A stretch of DNA of 64,000 nucleotides. Origin: Paenibacillus sp. MAHUQ-63. Its GTDB lineage: Bacteria > Bacillota > Bacilli > Paenibacillales > NBRC-103111. The stretch covers positions 186,001 through 250,000 of the forward strand of contig NZ_JARADB010000005.1 in the NCBI RefSeq assembly GCF_028765165.1, written 5' to 3'. The notes beneath the pieces are model-generated. The model ran no database searches and was not told the DNA's origin. It saw only the letters and a list, made by a program, of their open reading frames with translations. Position numbers and translations under genes: made by a program. Positions 8,137-16,757 of the stretch are shown in pieces; positions within the stretch are counted from its first letter, which is position 1, and every line of letters begins with the position of its first letter.

Positions 8137-10440
8137 TTAATATGCCTTAGGCACCTCAACACGGTGTGTGACACCATCTTCGGTGAAGTAAATGTGCGTA
8201 TCGAACCCTTGATCGTCCATGAAATAGGACACATACTTCGGCTCGCCATGCTTGATCGGCACGAGCAGCGTCGCAATACGGTGGCTGCGCGCCGGCTTCG
8301 TCGTGGCTCGGAGATGCCAATGCAGCGGCAGGCCCTCAATCTCCGACGGCTCGACATCCGGGAAGCCTTCTTGCTGCCTTAGCTCCAAGTCTCCCGAGGA
8401 GCAATAAACGAAACGGCCGTCCATATCGGCCTTGCGGCCTTGGACTCTGAACGTCTGTCCGTTCAGCTTCATCTCATAAAGCGTTTGGAACAGCCAATCG
8501 ACCGTGCCCGTCTGCGTCAAATCGATATGATCGACAACGACCACATAAGTGCCGAAGAAGTACAGTTCGCGAACATACCGCTCCAGATATGGAACGTACT
8601 CCTTATAAGCTGCAGTCGCGTTGCTGCGGGAGTAGCCGTAGCCTTTGCGCTGTTCTGCCACTTCGACGACCCCGCTCGCCGCCATGTTCAGCACTTTGTT
8701 CTTTTCCGCGTATTGACCAAGCCCGTCGATCAAAATGTTGTTCGTCGAGCGCGTCTGTCTGCGCCAGTTCATGTGCATCGTTGAGCCGAAAGCGATATAG
8801 TACCCGCTCTCGATCGCCAGCGGCTCTCCGTAAGCGTGCAGCAGGAAGCCGTTCTGGTCGCCGTGGCTGTGGCTGACGGAGCCGTACTTGCTGCTCTTCG
8901 TCAGCAGCATGATATGGCGCTCGGGATCCGCCATGTTCGAGTGGAAGGCGACCCAGCCGATGTCGCGGAACCATTTGACCCCTTCGATATTCGCATCTGT
9001 CGGCGCCAGAGCCTCTACCTGCGGATAGTCGTGGCGGTACACCATTTCATCGAAGCGGAAGTCCCACCAGCCGTAATTGTAAAACTTCATTTCCGAATCG
9101 GTATCGATTTCCCGCACTCGCTCGAAGTACCATTGGTACAAGCCGTTTCCGGTGACGCCCGCGAACTGGCGGATATTGAAGCCGGTCTTCAAACTGACAG
9201 GATCGCCCAAGGTCGACTGATCGCCGAAGCTTGCGCGCAGTGTATCCGGGCTGAAAGCATAGAGCGGGAAATCCCCTGTTTTCGTAAAAAACGGCCGCTT
9301 ATAAAAGTTAATGCCGGTATATTTCTTAAGCAAATTCATCGCTTCTGTGACGAAAGCCATCCCGGTGGTCCAATACATCGGACCTTCCGCCCAACCGCCA
9401 TCCGCTCCGCCCCAAGGGGAATAGAGGCACGCATAATATTCCAGCGTGTAATCCAGCCACTCTTTCGCTTCCGGCTCCTCGTTCAACAGCACTATACAGC
9501 TGGGCACAAGCACGCTCGAAAGTGAGCGAACCGCATGGCTATCGAACGGCACGTGATGAATTTTGGAATGATCGATCACATGCGTTGCAATTTGACGCGT
9601 ACGAGCCAGCAGCACCCCTCGGACCAGCTCCCGCTCCGCATCCGACAGCTGCCCGTATAACCAATCGTACCCCCAGGCAACCGCGCCGGTCATCCGGAAG
9701 GACGCTTCGTCATTATAGTCGCGGCTCGTCGTGCCGTTCACGTCCCAGTTACAAACGTGCAGGAGCCAGGCTTTGGCCCGGTCCAGCAATCCGGCGTCAT
9801 TCAGAATCGTGCCGGCCACAGCCAAATGACGGATCGCATACAGCACTTCCTGCGTATCCATGTACATCTGGCGCCATAGCTTAGCAACACGCTTATTGCC
9901 CGGATACGGCAGCGGCTCCGCGATCAGCTCGCGGTCGATCCAGGGCTTGACGGATTTCTCATAGAACACGTCGAAGCCGCAATAAGCAGGATCGTCAGCC
10001 AGCTGCTTGCGGAAAGCCTCCAGCTCCGCTGATTGCAGCCACAAGCGCGGATGCTGCGCCGAAGCTTCGGCATAGCGGCGCTCCCGGCTAGGCAGCGGTG
10101 TAGCCGGCAAGCCCGCCTGCACCTCGAATCGTCTCACAACGCTCCAAGCCGTTGGCTCGCCGCTTTCTTGAATCAGCGCATAACGCCAATAATACGTTCC
10201 AGGCTCCAGCACATCATCAGGTGTATATAAGTTGTACGGAATTGGTCCGATCGTCTGCGTTTCCCCTCCCGCAAAGTCAGAAGACGGCGAAATTTGCAGC
10301 AGATAACGGTCGTTCTCTAATTGCGCCGGAATCCATGTGAAACGAGGCGGATTTTCCAGCAGGACGGTGTGCTCGTTCGGTTCGTATTGTACGGTTAAAA
10401 CACCGCTCTGCGGTTCATATAATGGCGACAGGGTTGTCAT
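8137..10440 (-). CDS. Heparinase II/III-type polysaccharide lyase with DUF4962-like N-terminus
   Basis: A 767-residue protein close in length to Pedobacter heparinase II. The N-terminal 115 residues look like an Ig/Fn3-type module (RFTWIPAQLENDRYLLQISPSSDF), followed by an alpha/alpha toroid (about 130-470) and a C-terminal beta-rich heparinase II/III domain with SHSHGDQNGFLLHAYGEPLAIESGYY. The histidines of SHSHGDQN are the likely catalytic or metal-site residues. There is no signal peptide, so it probably acts in the cytoplasm on imported oligosaccharides. The start is ATG at 10440, seven bases after AGGAG; the TTG two codons earlier is too close. It is the last gene of the lyase locus. The substrate (glycosaminoglycan-, alginate- or ulvan-like) is not determined. 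Confidence 0.82.
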   Translation of the reverse strand: MTTLSPLYEPQSGVLTVQYEPNEHTVLLENPPRFTWIPAQLENDRYLLQISPSSDFAGGETQTIGPIPYNLYTPDDVLEPGTYYWRYALIQESGEPTAWSVVRRFEVQAGLPATPLPSRERRYAEASAQHPRLWLQSAELEAFRKQLADDPAYCGFDVFYEKSVKPWIDRELIAEPLPYPGNKRVAKLWRQMYMDTQEVLYAIRHLAVAGTILNDAGLLDRAKAWLLHVCNWDVNGTTSRDYNDEASFRMTGAVAWGYDWLYGQLSDAERELVRGVLLARTRQIATHVIDHSKIHHVPFDSHAVRSLSSVLVPSCIVLLNEEPEAKEWLDYTLEYYACLYSPWGGADGGWAEGPMYWTTGMAFVTEAMNLLKKYTGINFYKRPFFTKTGDFPLYAFSPDTLRASFGDQSTLGDPVSLKTGFNIRQFAGVTGNGLYQWYFERVREIDTDSEMKFYNYGWWDFRFDEMVYRHDYPQVEALAPTDANIEGVKWFRDIGWVAFHSNMADPERHIMLLTKSSKYGSVSHSHGDQNGFLLHAYGEPLAIESGYYIAFGSTMHMNWRRQTRSTNNILIDGLGQYAEKNKVLNMAASGVVEVAEQRKGYGYSRSNATAAYKEYVPYLERYVRELYFFGTYVVVVDHIDLTQTGTVDWLFQTLYEMKLNGQTFRVQGRKADMDGRFVYCSSGDLELRQQEGFPDVEPSEIEGLPLHWHLRATTKPARSHRIATLLVPIKHGEPKYVSYFMDDQGFDTHIYFTEDGVTHRVEVPKAY

Positions 10441-10489
10441 TTCCAATCTCCTCCCGATAAGTCCTAATGTGGCTCCTAACCCAAACTCT

Positions 10490-12484
10490 CTATATGAAAA
10501 TTAAACCTTGATCTTCCGTTAGTCGAAGGCGTGCCTCGGAGCCCGGCTGTCCGGGAACCGCCACCGTAATCTCCTGCGGGGACACGCGCCGGATTTCCAC
10601 AGGGCTGCCCGCACGGTAGACATGCACAAAATCGGCGCTGCGGTCATGCCGGCGATGCAGAATAGCCGTAAGCGGCTGGCTCGGGTCGATCGAGTCTCCC
10701 GGCGTGCTTACCGCCAGCAGCTCATCACCCGCCTGAACCAAAGCCGTATGGCTGACGACAGAGCCGGCAGCAAGCCGGTATGCCACAGTCAGCTGGGATT
10801 GCTCCGGTGCGAACTGTCCGGTGATCGGCAGTTCGCGCTCGGATACCGCCACATCTTTGTCCCGGATTCGCAGCGTATATGAATCTCCCCGCTCCGCCAT
10901 CCCATCCGAGGCAGGTTGAACGGCAGGATGCATCCACCACTCGATGCTTTGCGGCGCTTCAGCTCCCAGCTCGACCTGGAACCAATCCAGCATCCACTCC
11001 CCCGTTAGGAGCAGATGACGATTCATCGTGCAGCCCTCGTAGGCTCCTGTCGTTTGCAGCCATGCGTATACCGCACCTTCTTCCGCCGCATAGCGGACGC
11101 AGCGCCCTTCATGCGGCGCTTGGGAGAAACCGTTCAGCGATACGGTGTTGTGGCTGGACGTTTCGGCGAACCACGATTTCCGCATCGACGAGCCGTAAGG
11201 CACCATCCCGAAATCGGGGGTCAGGGTTTGCTCTGCGTGCATCAGCGTCAGATGCAGCTTGTCGTAATGGCCATGGGAACCCCCGTGCTCGCCGAAGTCG
11301 GCGAGGAAGGACAACGGGTTCCCCTGCACGCGGCCGATGACGAAGCCGGCATCCGGCCAGAGCCGTGAACCGCGCGGCGCAGGAGCCGCTTCCGCTGTGC
11401 CGCCGTATAGCAGCGCCTCGAGCTGTTCGCCTCCGCCGAGCTGGCGATAGGCCTCGCGAAGCACCGGCGCGAGGCCGGCAATGCCATAGATCGCGAGCCC
11501 CTGCTCCGCGATCTCGGCGATTTCGCGGGCATAGGGAGCCCGCGCGAGCGGGCCGTCATGCAGCGCAGGCAGCATGCCCTGGCCGTCGGCCAGGTCGGCG
11601 AGCGCCTCCAGCATGCCGCGCATGGATTGGCCGTCTGTGCCAGTGACGGCGTAGAGGTCAATGCCGAAGCGCTGTGCCATCTCGGCAGCGATCAAATAGG
11701 CACGAAGCACGAAAACGTGATAATACGTGCTTCCCTCGAATTCGAACTGATCGGGCTTGACGCCGATTGACAGATGATGCTTGAAGCCGCCTTGGCCTTC
11801 AATCAGCGCTTCCAGTGCCGATTGCTCGCCGCGCGCGGCATAGACGCAGGACAATGACGCGTTCAGCCAGGCGGTGTAATTGTTCTCCGCATTGTTGCGC
11901 TCATGAATAAGAATGTGCCGGTACTCTTCCATACTGCCGGCCAGCAGACCCAAGAAGACGTCGATCGCCTCCTGCTCCTTCGCCTCGAACACTACGCCCT
12001 TATCACGCAGCAGCAGATAGGCGCGAATGAGCGTCGTGGACCAGATCGCCTCCGTCAGCGCCTGGTGGAAGGCACGCCCCTTGAGCATCCAGCTCTGCGC
12101 TTCCGGATGCACCGGATAAAGCGGGAACTGCTCGGCATATTCAACGAGCAGTCTCTTGCTTAGCTGCGCATAGGCCGATTCGCCCAATGCCGCAAAGACA
12201 GCTGCGGCTTGCAAGGCTACGCGTGCCAGCGACTGGTGCTTGAACACGAGCCATGCGCCGTGATAGGCTTCGCCTTCGATGGTGCAGCCGTGAGGGCAGG
12301 CGAATGCGGTAGCGTCCGCTTGCACGTCATCGAACGCCAGTTCGGTATGATGGTGCGGACAAACATACTGGTGCCACCAGCCCCCAGGTTCTTTAGGAAT
12401 GGACAGGCTGCCCGCTTGCTGCAGCCTGTCGATCTCCTCCTTCAATACTTGTACAGTACGGTCCTGTCTCAGCGCGGTACTCAT
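10490..12484 (-). CDS. Heparinase II/III family lyase
   Basis: A 664-residue cytoplasmic protein. The N-terminal half is a helical alginate-lyase-like toroid (RNNAENNYTAWLNASLSC; FEFEGSTYYHVFVLRAYL), and the C-terminal half is a heparinase II/III beta-sandwich with GGSHGHYDKLHLTL and ETSSHNTVSLNG. The paired Asn and His near 190-200 and the SHGHYDK histidines are the expected active-site positions. The ATG overlaps the stop of the dehydrogenase gene (ATGA), showing translational coupling. It is distantly related to the lyase downstream, so the two may cut different linkages or act in sequence. Exolytic action on unsaturated oligosaccharides is an inference. Confidence 0.82.
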   Translation of the reverse strand: MSTALRQDRTVQVLKEEIDRLQQAGSLSIPKEPGGWWHQYVCPHHHTELAFDDVQADATAFACPHGCTIEGEAYHGAWLVFKHQSLARVALQAAAVFAALGESAYAQLSKRLLVEYAEQFPLYPVHPEAQSWMLKGRAFHQALTEAIWSTTLIRAYLLLRDKGVVFEAKEQEAIDVFLGLLAGSMEEYRHILIHERNNAENNYTAWLNASLSCVYAARGEQSALEALIEGQGGFKHHLSIGVKPDQFEFEGSTYYHVFVLRAYLIAAEMAQRFGIDLYAVTGTDGQSMRGMLEALADLADGQGMLPALHDGPLARAPYAREIAEIAEQGLAIYGIAGLAPVLREAYRQLGGGEQLEALLYGGTAEAAPAPRGSRLWPDAGFVIGRVQGNPLSFLADFGEHGGSHGHYDKLHLTLMHAEQTLTPDFGMVPYGSSMRKSWFAETSSHNTVSLNGFSQAPHEGRCVRYAAEEGAVYAWLQTTGAYEGCTMNRHLLLTGEWMLDWFQVELGAEAPQSIEWWMHPAVQPASDGMAERGDSYTLRIRDKDVAVSERELPITGQFAPEQSQLTVAYRLAAGSVVSHTALVQAGDELLAVSTPGDSIDPSQPLTAILHRRHDRSADFVHVYRAGSPVEIRRVSPQEITVAVPGQPGSEARLRLTEDQGLIFI

Positions 12485-13248
12485 CGCATCATCATCCCGC
12501 CGTTAATTTCGATCGTTTCGCCCGTTACATAAGACGCCAAATCGGAAACAAGGTAGAGTACGGCGCCGGCTACGTCTTCCGGTGTGCCTTCGCGTCCGAG
12601 CGGAATGCCGTTAATCGTTGCCGCACGAGCCGCGTCAGTTGTGAATGTGGCGTGGAACATCGTGTTGCCGATGAAACCAGGCGATACGTTATTGACGGTA
12701 ATACCGCTTGCCGCCACTTCCTTCGCCAAGCCTTTGGAATAGGCCAGTACCGCCGCTTTGCTCGCTGCATACACGCTGGATCCCGGCCCGCCGCCATTAT
12801 GTGCTGCAACGGACGTCATGTTGACGATTCGGCCGCCGCCTTTGGCTTTCATGCCGGCCAATACTCTTTTGCACATGAAGACGGTGCTTTTCAGGTTCAC
12901 ATCCATGATTCTGTTATACATATCCTCAAACATTTCGGAATTCGGAACGCGCTGCACCAGATGGCCCGCGTTATTCACCAGAATATCGATCGTGCCGCCA
13001 AGCGCTTGCTCCACTTCGTTAACGAGTCTGTCGATTTGCTCCAAATCAGTAACATCCGCTTGTACCAGCACGGCTTCCCCGCCCGCAGCTTGAATGGCCG
13101 CTACGACTTCTTGCCCTTGCGCTACGTTGTTCAGGCAGTTCACGCCCACTTTAGCCCCGTTGCTGGCGAGCGCCAAGGCGATCGCGCGTCCGATCCCCGC
13201 GTTGGATCCTGTTACCAGTGCAATTTTCCCCGTCAAATCGATATTCAT
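12481..13248 (-). CDS. Short-chain dehydrogenase/reductase (KduD/DEH-reductase-like)
   Basis: A 255-residue classical SDR. The NAD(P) motif TGSNAGIG is at residues 13-20, NNAG at 92-95, and the catalytic Ser146, Tyr160 and Lys164 fall in NMTS and YAASK. The C-terminus ASYVTGETIEINGG is typical. The start at 13248 has GGAGG eight bases upstream; an in-frame extension of 21 residues has no ribosome binding site. Placed immediately before two lyases, it most likely reduces a keto-uronate produced after eliminative cleavage, comparable to 2-keto-3-deoxygluconate or 4-deoxy-5-hexoseulose-uronate reductases. That role is inferred from context. Confidence 0.85.
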   Translation of the reverse strand: MNIDLTGKIALVTGSNAGIGRAIALALASNGAKVGVNCLNNVAQGQEVVAAIQAAGGEAVLVQADVTDLEQIDRLVNEVEQALGGTIDILVNNAGHLVQRVPNSEMFEDMYNRIMDVNLKSTVFMCKRVLAGMKAKGGGRIVNMTSVAAHNGGGPGSSVYAASKAAVLAYSKGLAKEVAASGITVNNVSPGFIGNTMFHATFTTDAARAATINGIPLGREGTPEDVAGAVLYLVSDLASYVTGETIEINGGMMMR

Positions 13249-13315
13249 ATGAATTCCTCCCATGTGTGTTTGTTTTATTCGTCTATGCATCATCCCTCTG
13301 CCATCACGCAAAGCT

Positions 13316-13499
13316 CTAACGGACAGGAGAGACGCTAAATCATCAAATTAAGCGTCAATTTACTTCCAACGGACTGGAGTGCCGCTATTTCCCGTTGGAA
13401 GCGCTTCTTTATTAGCAAATGAAGCAAATAAGGGCCGTGGTGTCCGTTACAATTTCAACGGCGATCATTTCCCCCAATAAGGGCTCCTGTGTCCGTTAG
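13316..13499. repeat. Dispersed nested palindromic element, copy B
   Basis: CTAACGGAC starts at 13316 and a second, slightly changed motif (CCAACGGAC) at 13366. Reverse motifs end at about 13450 and 13499. The 50/85/49 geometry agrees with the other full copies. It lies in the gap between the sensor kinase gene and the dehydrogenase gene, about 70 bases upstream of the dehydrogenase start. Confidence 0.85.
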
Positions 13500-13725
13500 C
13501 GCCAGCGGATGGCCCTCTCAATGGGCTAATCCGGACTCAGTGTCCCTGGACCGAAGAGGCTTGCTGCCTCGGACCAAGGACCCTTATGTCAGCTCCTGTG
13601 GCCGTTAGCGTCAACGATGGCGTCTCACCAGGGCCAATCTAGACCCAGTGTCTCATGTGTAGAGAGGCCTCCTGCTACGGTTCAATGGCTCCTGTGGCCG
13701 TTAGCGTCAACGATGGCGTCTCACC
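13483..13725. repeat. Tandem repeats of the element's right end, with a perfect 38-bp direct repeat
   Basis: The right end of element copy B is repeated. A 38-bp sequence at 13592-13629 recurs exactly at 13688-13725, and a diverged version begins at about 13483. Each unit carries GCTCCTGTG followed by CCGTTAGCG. The segments between units also resemble one another, for example CCAGTGTC, so this is an approximately 96-109-bp tandem array of three units. The rest of 13500-13786 contains no gene. Confidence 0.8.
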
Positions 13726-13786
13726 GGCCCCGCCTCTGCCCGTCAGCGTGAGCGACGGAGCGGCACAACGAGCCAAGCCGCCCCGG

Positions 13787-15631
13787 TCATCCCCGCATCC
13801 GCGGACGCGTCGTCTCCGGCATCGTCATCGTCAAGCACGTTCCGCGCCCCCACTCGCTGTCAACGGACAGCCCGTAGGCTTCGCCGAACACCATCTGGAT
13901 GCGCCGGTGGACGTTCATCAGCCCGATGCCGCCGCGCCGCTGCGTGCCTGTCTCTTCCGGCTCCGCCAGGCGGTTCTGTTCCAGCTTCTCCCGCAGTTCC
14001 GCAAGCCGGTCCGGCTTCATGCCCACGCCGTTATCCTCGACGAACACCTGGAACAAACCGTTTTCTTTCTTGGCGTTGATGCGAATGTAGTGGTGCGGCT
14101 CCACGCCGTCCGCAAATGCATGCTGGAAAATATTTTCGATCAGCGGCTGCAATGTCAACCGAACCATTTTCTCCAACAGCAGGCTTGGCGGAATCGCCAC
14201 GTCGATTTCGAACTCTTTGCCTGTGCGGTGCTGCAGCACGATCATGTAGTTCCTTACATGATTCAGCTCATTGGCAACCGTGATTTCTTCCAAGTTGGTC
14301 TGTACCGAATAGCGAAGCATGAATGCCATCGCCTCTACCATTTCGGTAATTTCCCTCGAGTCCTGCACAATGGCATAGCAATTGATCGTCTCGAGCGTGT
14401 TATATAAAAAGTGCGGATTAATCTGCAGCTGCAGCGACTGGAACTCCGCCCGCTGCCGCTCCAGCTTCGTTTCCCCAAGCTCCAGCGCGTTCTTCTGCTG
14501 CTCCAGCTCCGCTTCATACACCCGCTCGATCATATCGGATAAGCGCGTTACCATCAGGTTATAGCTGTGGATGAGACCGCCGATCTCATCGGCACGGCCG
14601 GTATCGTCAATGTACTGCCAGTTCCCCTTCTCAGTCTCCCGCATACTGTCTTTGAGCCACCGGATCGGCGCAATAATGGAGCGGCCGAAACGGAAGGCCA
14701 GCCACAGCGCTATCCCCAGCGTAAGGAGACCGACAATGATCGTGGTCGTGCGAATCGTGTTCGCCGGGCGGCGCAGCTCGTCAACCGGCAGGGACGCCAC
14801 GAGATTCCAGTCGGAATACGCAGACTTACGGGAAACGAACATGCGCTCCTCCTCGTCATACTTAAACGTGAACGGCTGATTGCCGCTGGCGAGCACGCGC
14901 GAAGCCAGTTCATCCTGCGGCTGCCGCCGGCTCATCGACACCGGGTAGATGTAGTTACCGGCATCATCCACGATGAAGAAGAAGCCTTTCTTCCCCAAGT
15001 TCGCCCGATCCCAAGTCTTGGCCAGTTCATCGAGTTTGATCTCGATCGCTACGACCCCGCGGTTCAGGCCGTATGAGGGTCCCCTCACTTTAACGGCCAT
15101 AGTTACAACCGAACCCTTATCGACCTCTCGGATGCTCATATTCAAGAGCGCGATTTTACCGGTATCCGGTGTCATTTTCATCAAATAATCGTACTTCTCT
15201 TTCACCAACACGGGGTCGAAGTTCAGCAAATTCTGATTCTCGTAGATGACGGAACGCCCATGCTGGCCGACAGCATAAATCATGTTCAGCTGCTTATACA
15301 AGGTGATGACCGACGTAACCGATTTACTGGCAAAATCTTTAATCTTCTCGTTATACATATAATACTCATACGAATCGTCCGGCTTAATCTCCATGAACGC
15401 GCGCACGTCCGAATTAGACGAGAAGGCGCCGCTGAGCAGCTCATAAGCCTGCAGATAACTGTCCGTTTGATAGTTGGCGCTCTCGATCATTTGCTCCATG
15501 TACTGCTTCACTTGACCGTCCAGCGCTCTGGAAGACTGTACATAGGAGAAAGCCCCTACAGAGACAAGAGACAGAATGATCACGATCAGAAAGTAGGAAT
15601 AAATTTGGCGTGACAGCGTCTTGCCCCTCAT
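13787..15631 (-). CDS. YesM-type sensor histidine kinase
   Basis: A 614-residue sensor. One transmembrane helix is at about 11-30 and a second near 285-305, bounding an extracellular Cache-like domain of about 250 residues (VDDAGNYIYPVSM is typical of such domains). HAMP, His_kinase (LQLQINPHFLYNTLE) and HATPase domains follow (ENIFQHAFAD, DNGVGM, GGIGLMNVHRRI). The ATG at 15631 overlaps the regulator stop as ATGA, so the two genes are translationally coupled. It probably senses the oligosaccharide, or its liganded binding protein, imported by the transporter at 16758-20351. It shares domain plan with the kinase at 2112-4001 but not gene order. Confidence 0.9.
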   Translation of the reverse strand: MRGKTLSRQIYSYFLIVIILSLVSVGAFSYVQSSRALDGQVKQYMEQMIESANYQTDSYLQAYELLSGAFSSNSDVRAFMEIKPDDSYEYYMYNEKIKDFASKSVTSVITLYKQLNMIYAVGQHGRSVIYENQNLLNFDPVLVKEKYDYLMKMTPDTGKIALLNMSIREVDKGSVVTMAVKVRGPSYGLNRGVVAIEIKLDELAKTWDRANLGKKGFFFIVDDAGNYIYPVSMSRRQPQDELASRVLASGNQPFTFKYDEEERMFVSRKSAYSDWNLVASLPVDELRRPANTIRTTTIIVGLLTLGIALWLAFRFGRSIIAPIRWLKDSMRETEKGNWQYIDDTGRADEIGGLIHSYNLMVTRLSDMIERVYEAELEQQKNALELGETKLERQRAEFQSLQLQINPHFLYNTLETINCYAIVQDSREITEMVEAMAFMLRYSVQTNLEEITVANELNHVRNYMIVLQHRTGKEFEIDVAIPPSLLLEKMVRLTLQPLIENIFQHAFADGVEPHHYIRINAKKENGLFQVFVEDNGVGMKPDRLAELREKLEQNRLAEPEETGTQRRGGIGLMNVHRRIQMVFGEAYGLSVDSEWGRGTCLTMTMPETTRPRMRG

Positions 15632-16668
15632 GAACGAATCCCCATCTGCTGACGGTATTCCGAAGGAAGACACCCTTCATATTTCTTGAACGTTTTCGTA
15701 AAATGCGGATGATCGGCGTATCCGACTTCACCCGAAATGTCCGTGATGCGCCACTGCGGCTGTTCAAGTAATTTCTTCGCCTTTTCCATACGTCTGCGCG
15801 TGCGGTACTGCACGAACGTCTCCCCTGTGCTCTGCTTAAATAATTGGCTGAAATAAGAGGGGTTGAGTCCGATAAAGTCCGCCACTTCCTCCAAGGAAAC
15901 CTCCTCGGCAAGATGTGTCTCAATGTACTGTTTCGCTTCCTCTACAGGGTCCTTAAGCTTACCTTTGCGTTTGTTCTTCAGTTCTTCCAAATGGCCGTAC
16001 ACCGCAGCCGTGAAACGATGCCACGCTTCCTCTTCGCTTGCGGCGCCGGTTAATGCCAGCTCTCCTTGCATCAGGTAGACATCCCGCACATTTAAGCGCT
16101 GGTACAGCAGCGTATGAAGCTCCTGCAGAATATCGTGAACCCGATTGAGCTTCAGCTTATATTCCTTGAGCTCTCCGTGAATTTCATCCAGTAACTCGGC
16201 TAACTCCGCTTGCTGCAGCATCCAGACCGCTTGTTCCATGCGGCTTGCCCACTGCTCCAGCTTCGTTACCGCGACGAACGTCTCGGAGCTTACTTTGGTT
16301 TTCGTACGGATCAGCTTCTCCAGCACGCCCTGAAAGCCCTTGATGTTCACAGGCTTCAGCAGGTACTCTTTGACGCCATAAGATACGCATTTCTGAGCAT
16401 ATTCGAAATCGCCATAACCGGAAATAACCACGACCTGAATGTCCGCATCCATCTCGGCCACGCGGGCGCATAGCTCCAAGCCGTCCATTTTGGGCATTCG
16501 AATATCCGTGAACAGGAAGTCAGGCCGGTCCTCTTGAATCCGCTGCAGTGCGACAACGCCGTTCTCTGCCGTTCTCAGGCTTTCGATCGGCAGCCCCGAT
16601 TGTTCCACCAGTTTCTGTAATCCTTTGCGTATCATCGGTTCGTCATCGACAATCAGTATGCGGTACAT
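15628..16668 (-). CDS. YesN-type response regulator with AraC DNA-binding domain
   Basis: A 346-residue regulator. The receiver domain has D8-D9, the phospho-acceptor D55 in LFTDIRMPKMDG and a lysine in YLLKP. The C-terminal AraC domain spans about 245-345 (VEEAKQYIETHLAEEVSLEEVADFIGLNPSYFSQLFK). The start at 16668 follows AAGAAAGGAG. It lies 89 bases after the binding-protein gene and overlaps the kinase gene by four bases. It likely activates the transporter and lyase genes. The order regulator-then-kinase is the reverse of the pair at 931-4001. Confidence 0.9.
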   Translation of the reverse strand: MYRILIVDDEPMIRKGLQKLVEQSGLPIESLRTAENGVVALQRIQEDRPDFLFTDIRMPKMDGLELCARVAEMDADIQVVVISGYGDFEYAQKCVSYGVKEYLLKPVNIKGFQGVLEKLIRTKTKVSSETFVAVTKLEQWASRMEQAVWMLQQAELAELLDEIHGELKEYKLKLNRVHDILQELHTLLYQRLNVRDVYLMQGELALTGAASEEEAWHRFTAAVYGHLEELKNKRKGKLKDPVEEAKQYIETHLAEEVSLEEVADFIGLNPSYFSQLFKQSTGETFVQYRTRRRMEKAKKLLEQPQWRITDISGEVGYADHPHFTKTFKKYEGCLPSEYRQQMGIRS

Positions 16669-16705
16669 GAGGCGCCGCTCCTTTCTTACCCTTATGAAAT
16701 GCCCG

Positions 16706-16734
16706 CTCCCCACGCGCTTTAAGCTCGTGAGGAG
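16706..16734 (-). other. Intercistronic hairpin after binding-lipoprotein gene
   Basis: Between the binding-protein stop (16758) and the regulator start (16668) a 12-bp interrupted stem occurs, with left arm CTCCTCACGAGC, loop TTAAA and right arm GCGCGTGGGGAG on the minus strand. No T-run follows. It may act as a message-stabilising or partly attenuating structure that keeps regulator expression below that of the binding protein. Confidence 0.55.
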
Positions 16735-16757
16735 TCGGTCATGCTCATACCCTGAGC

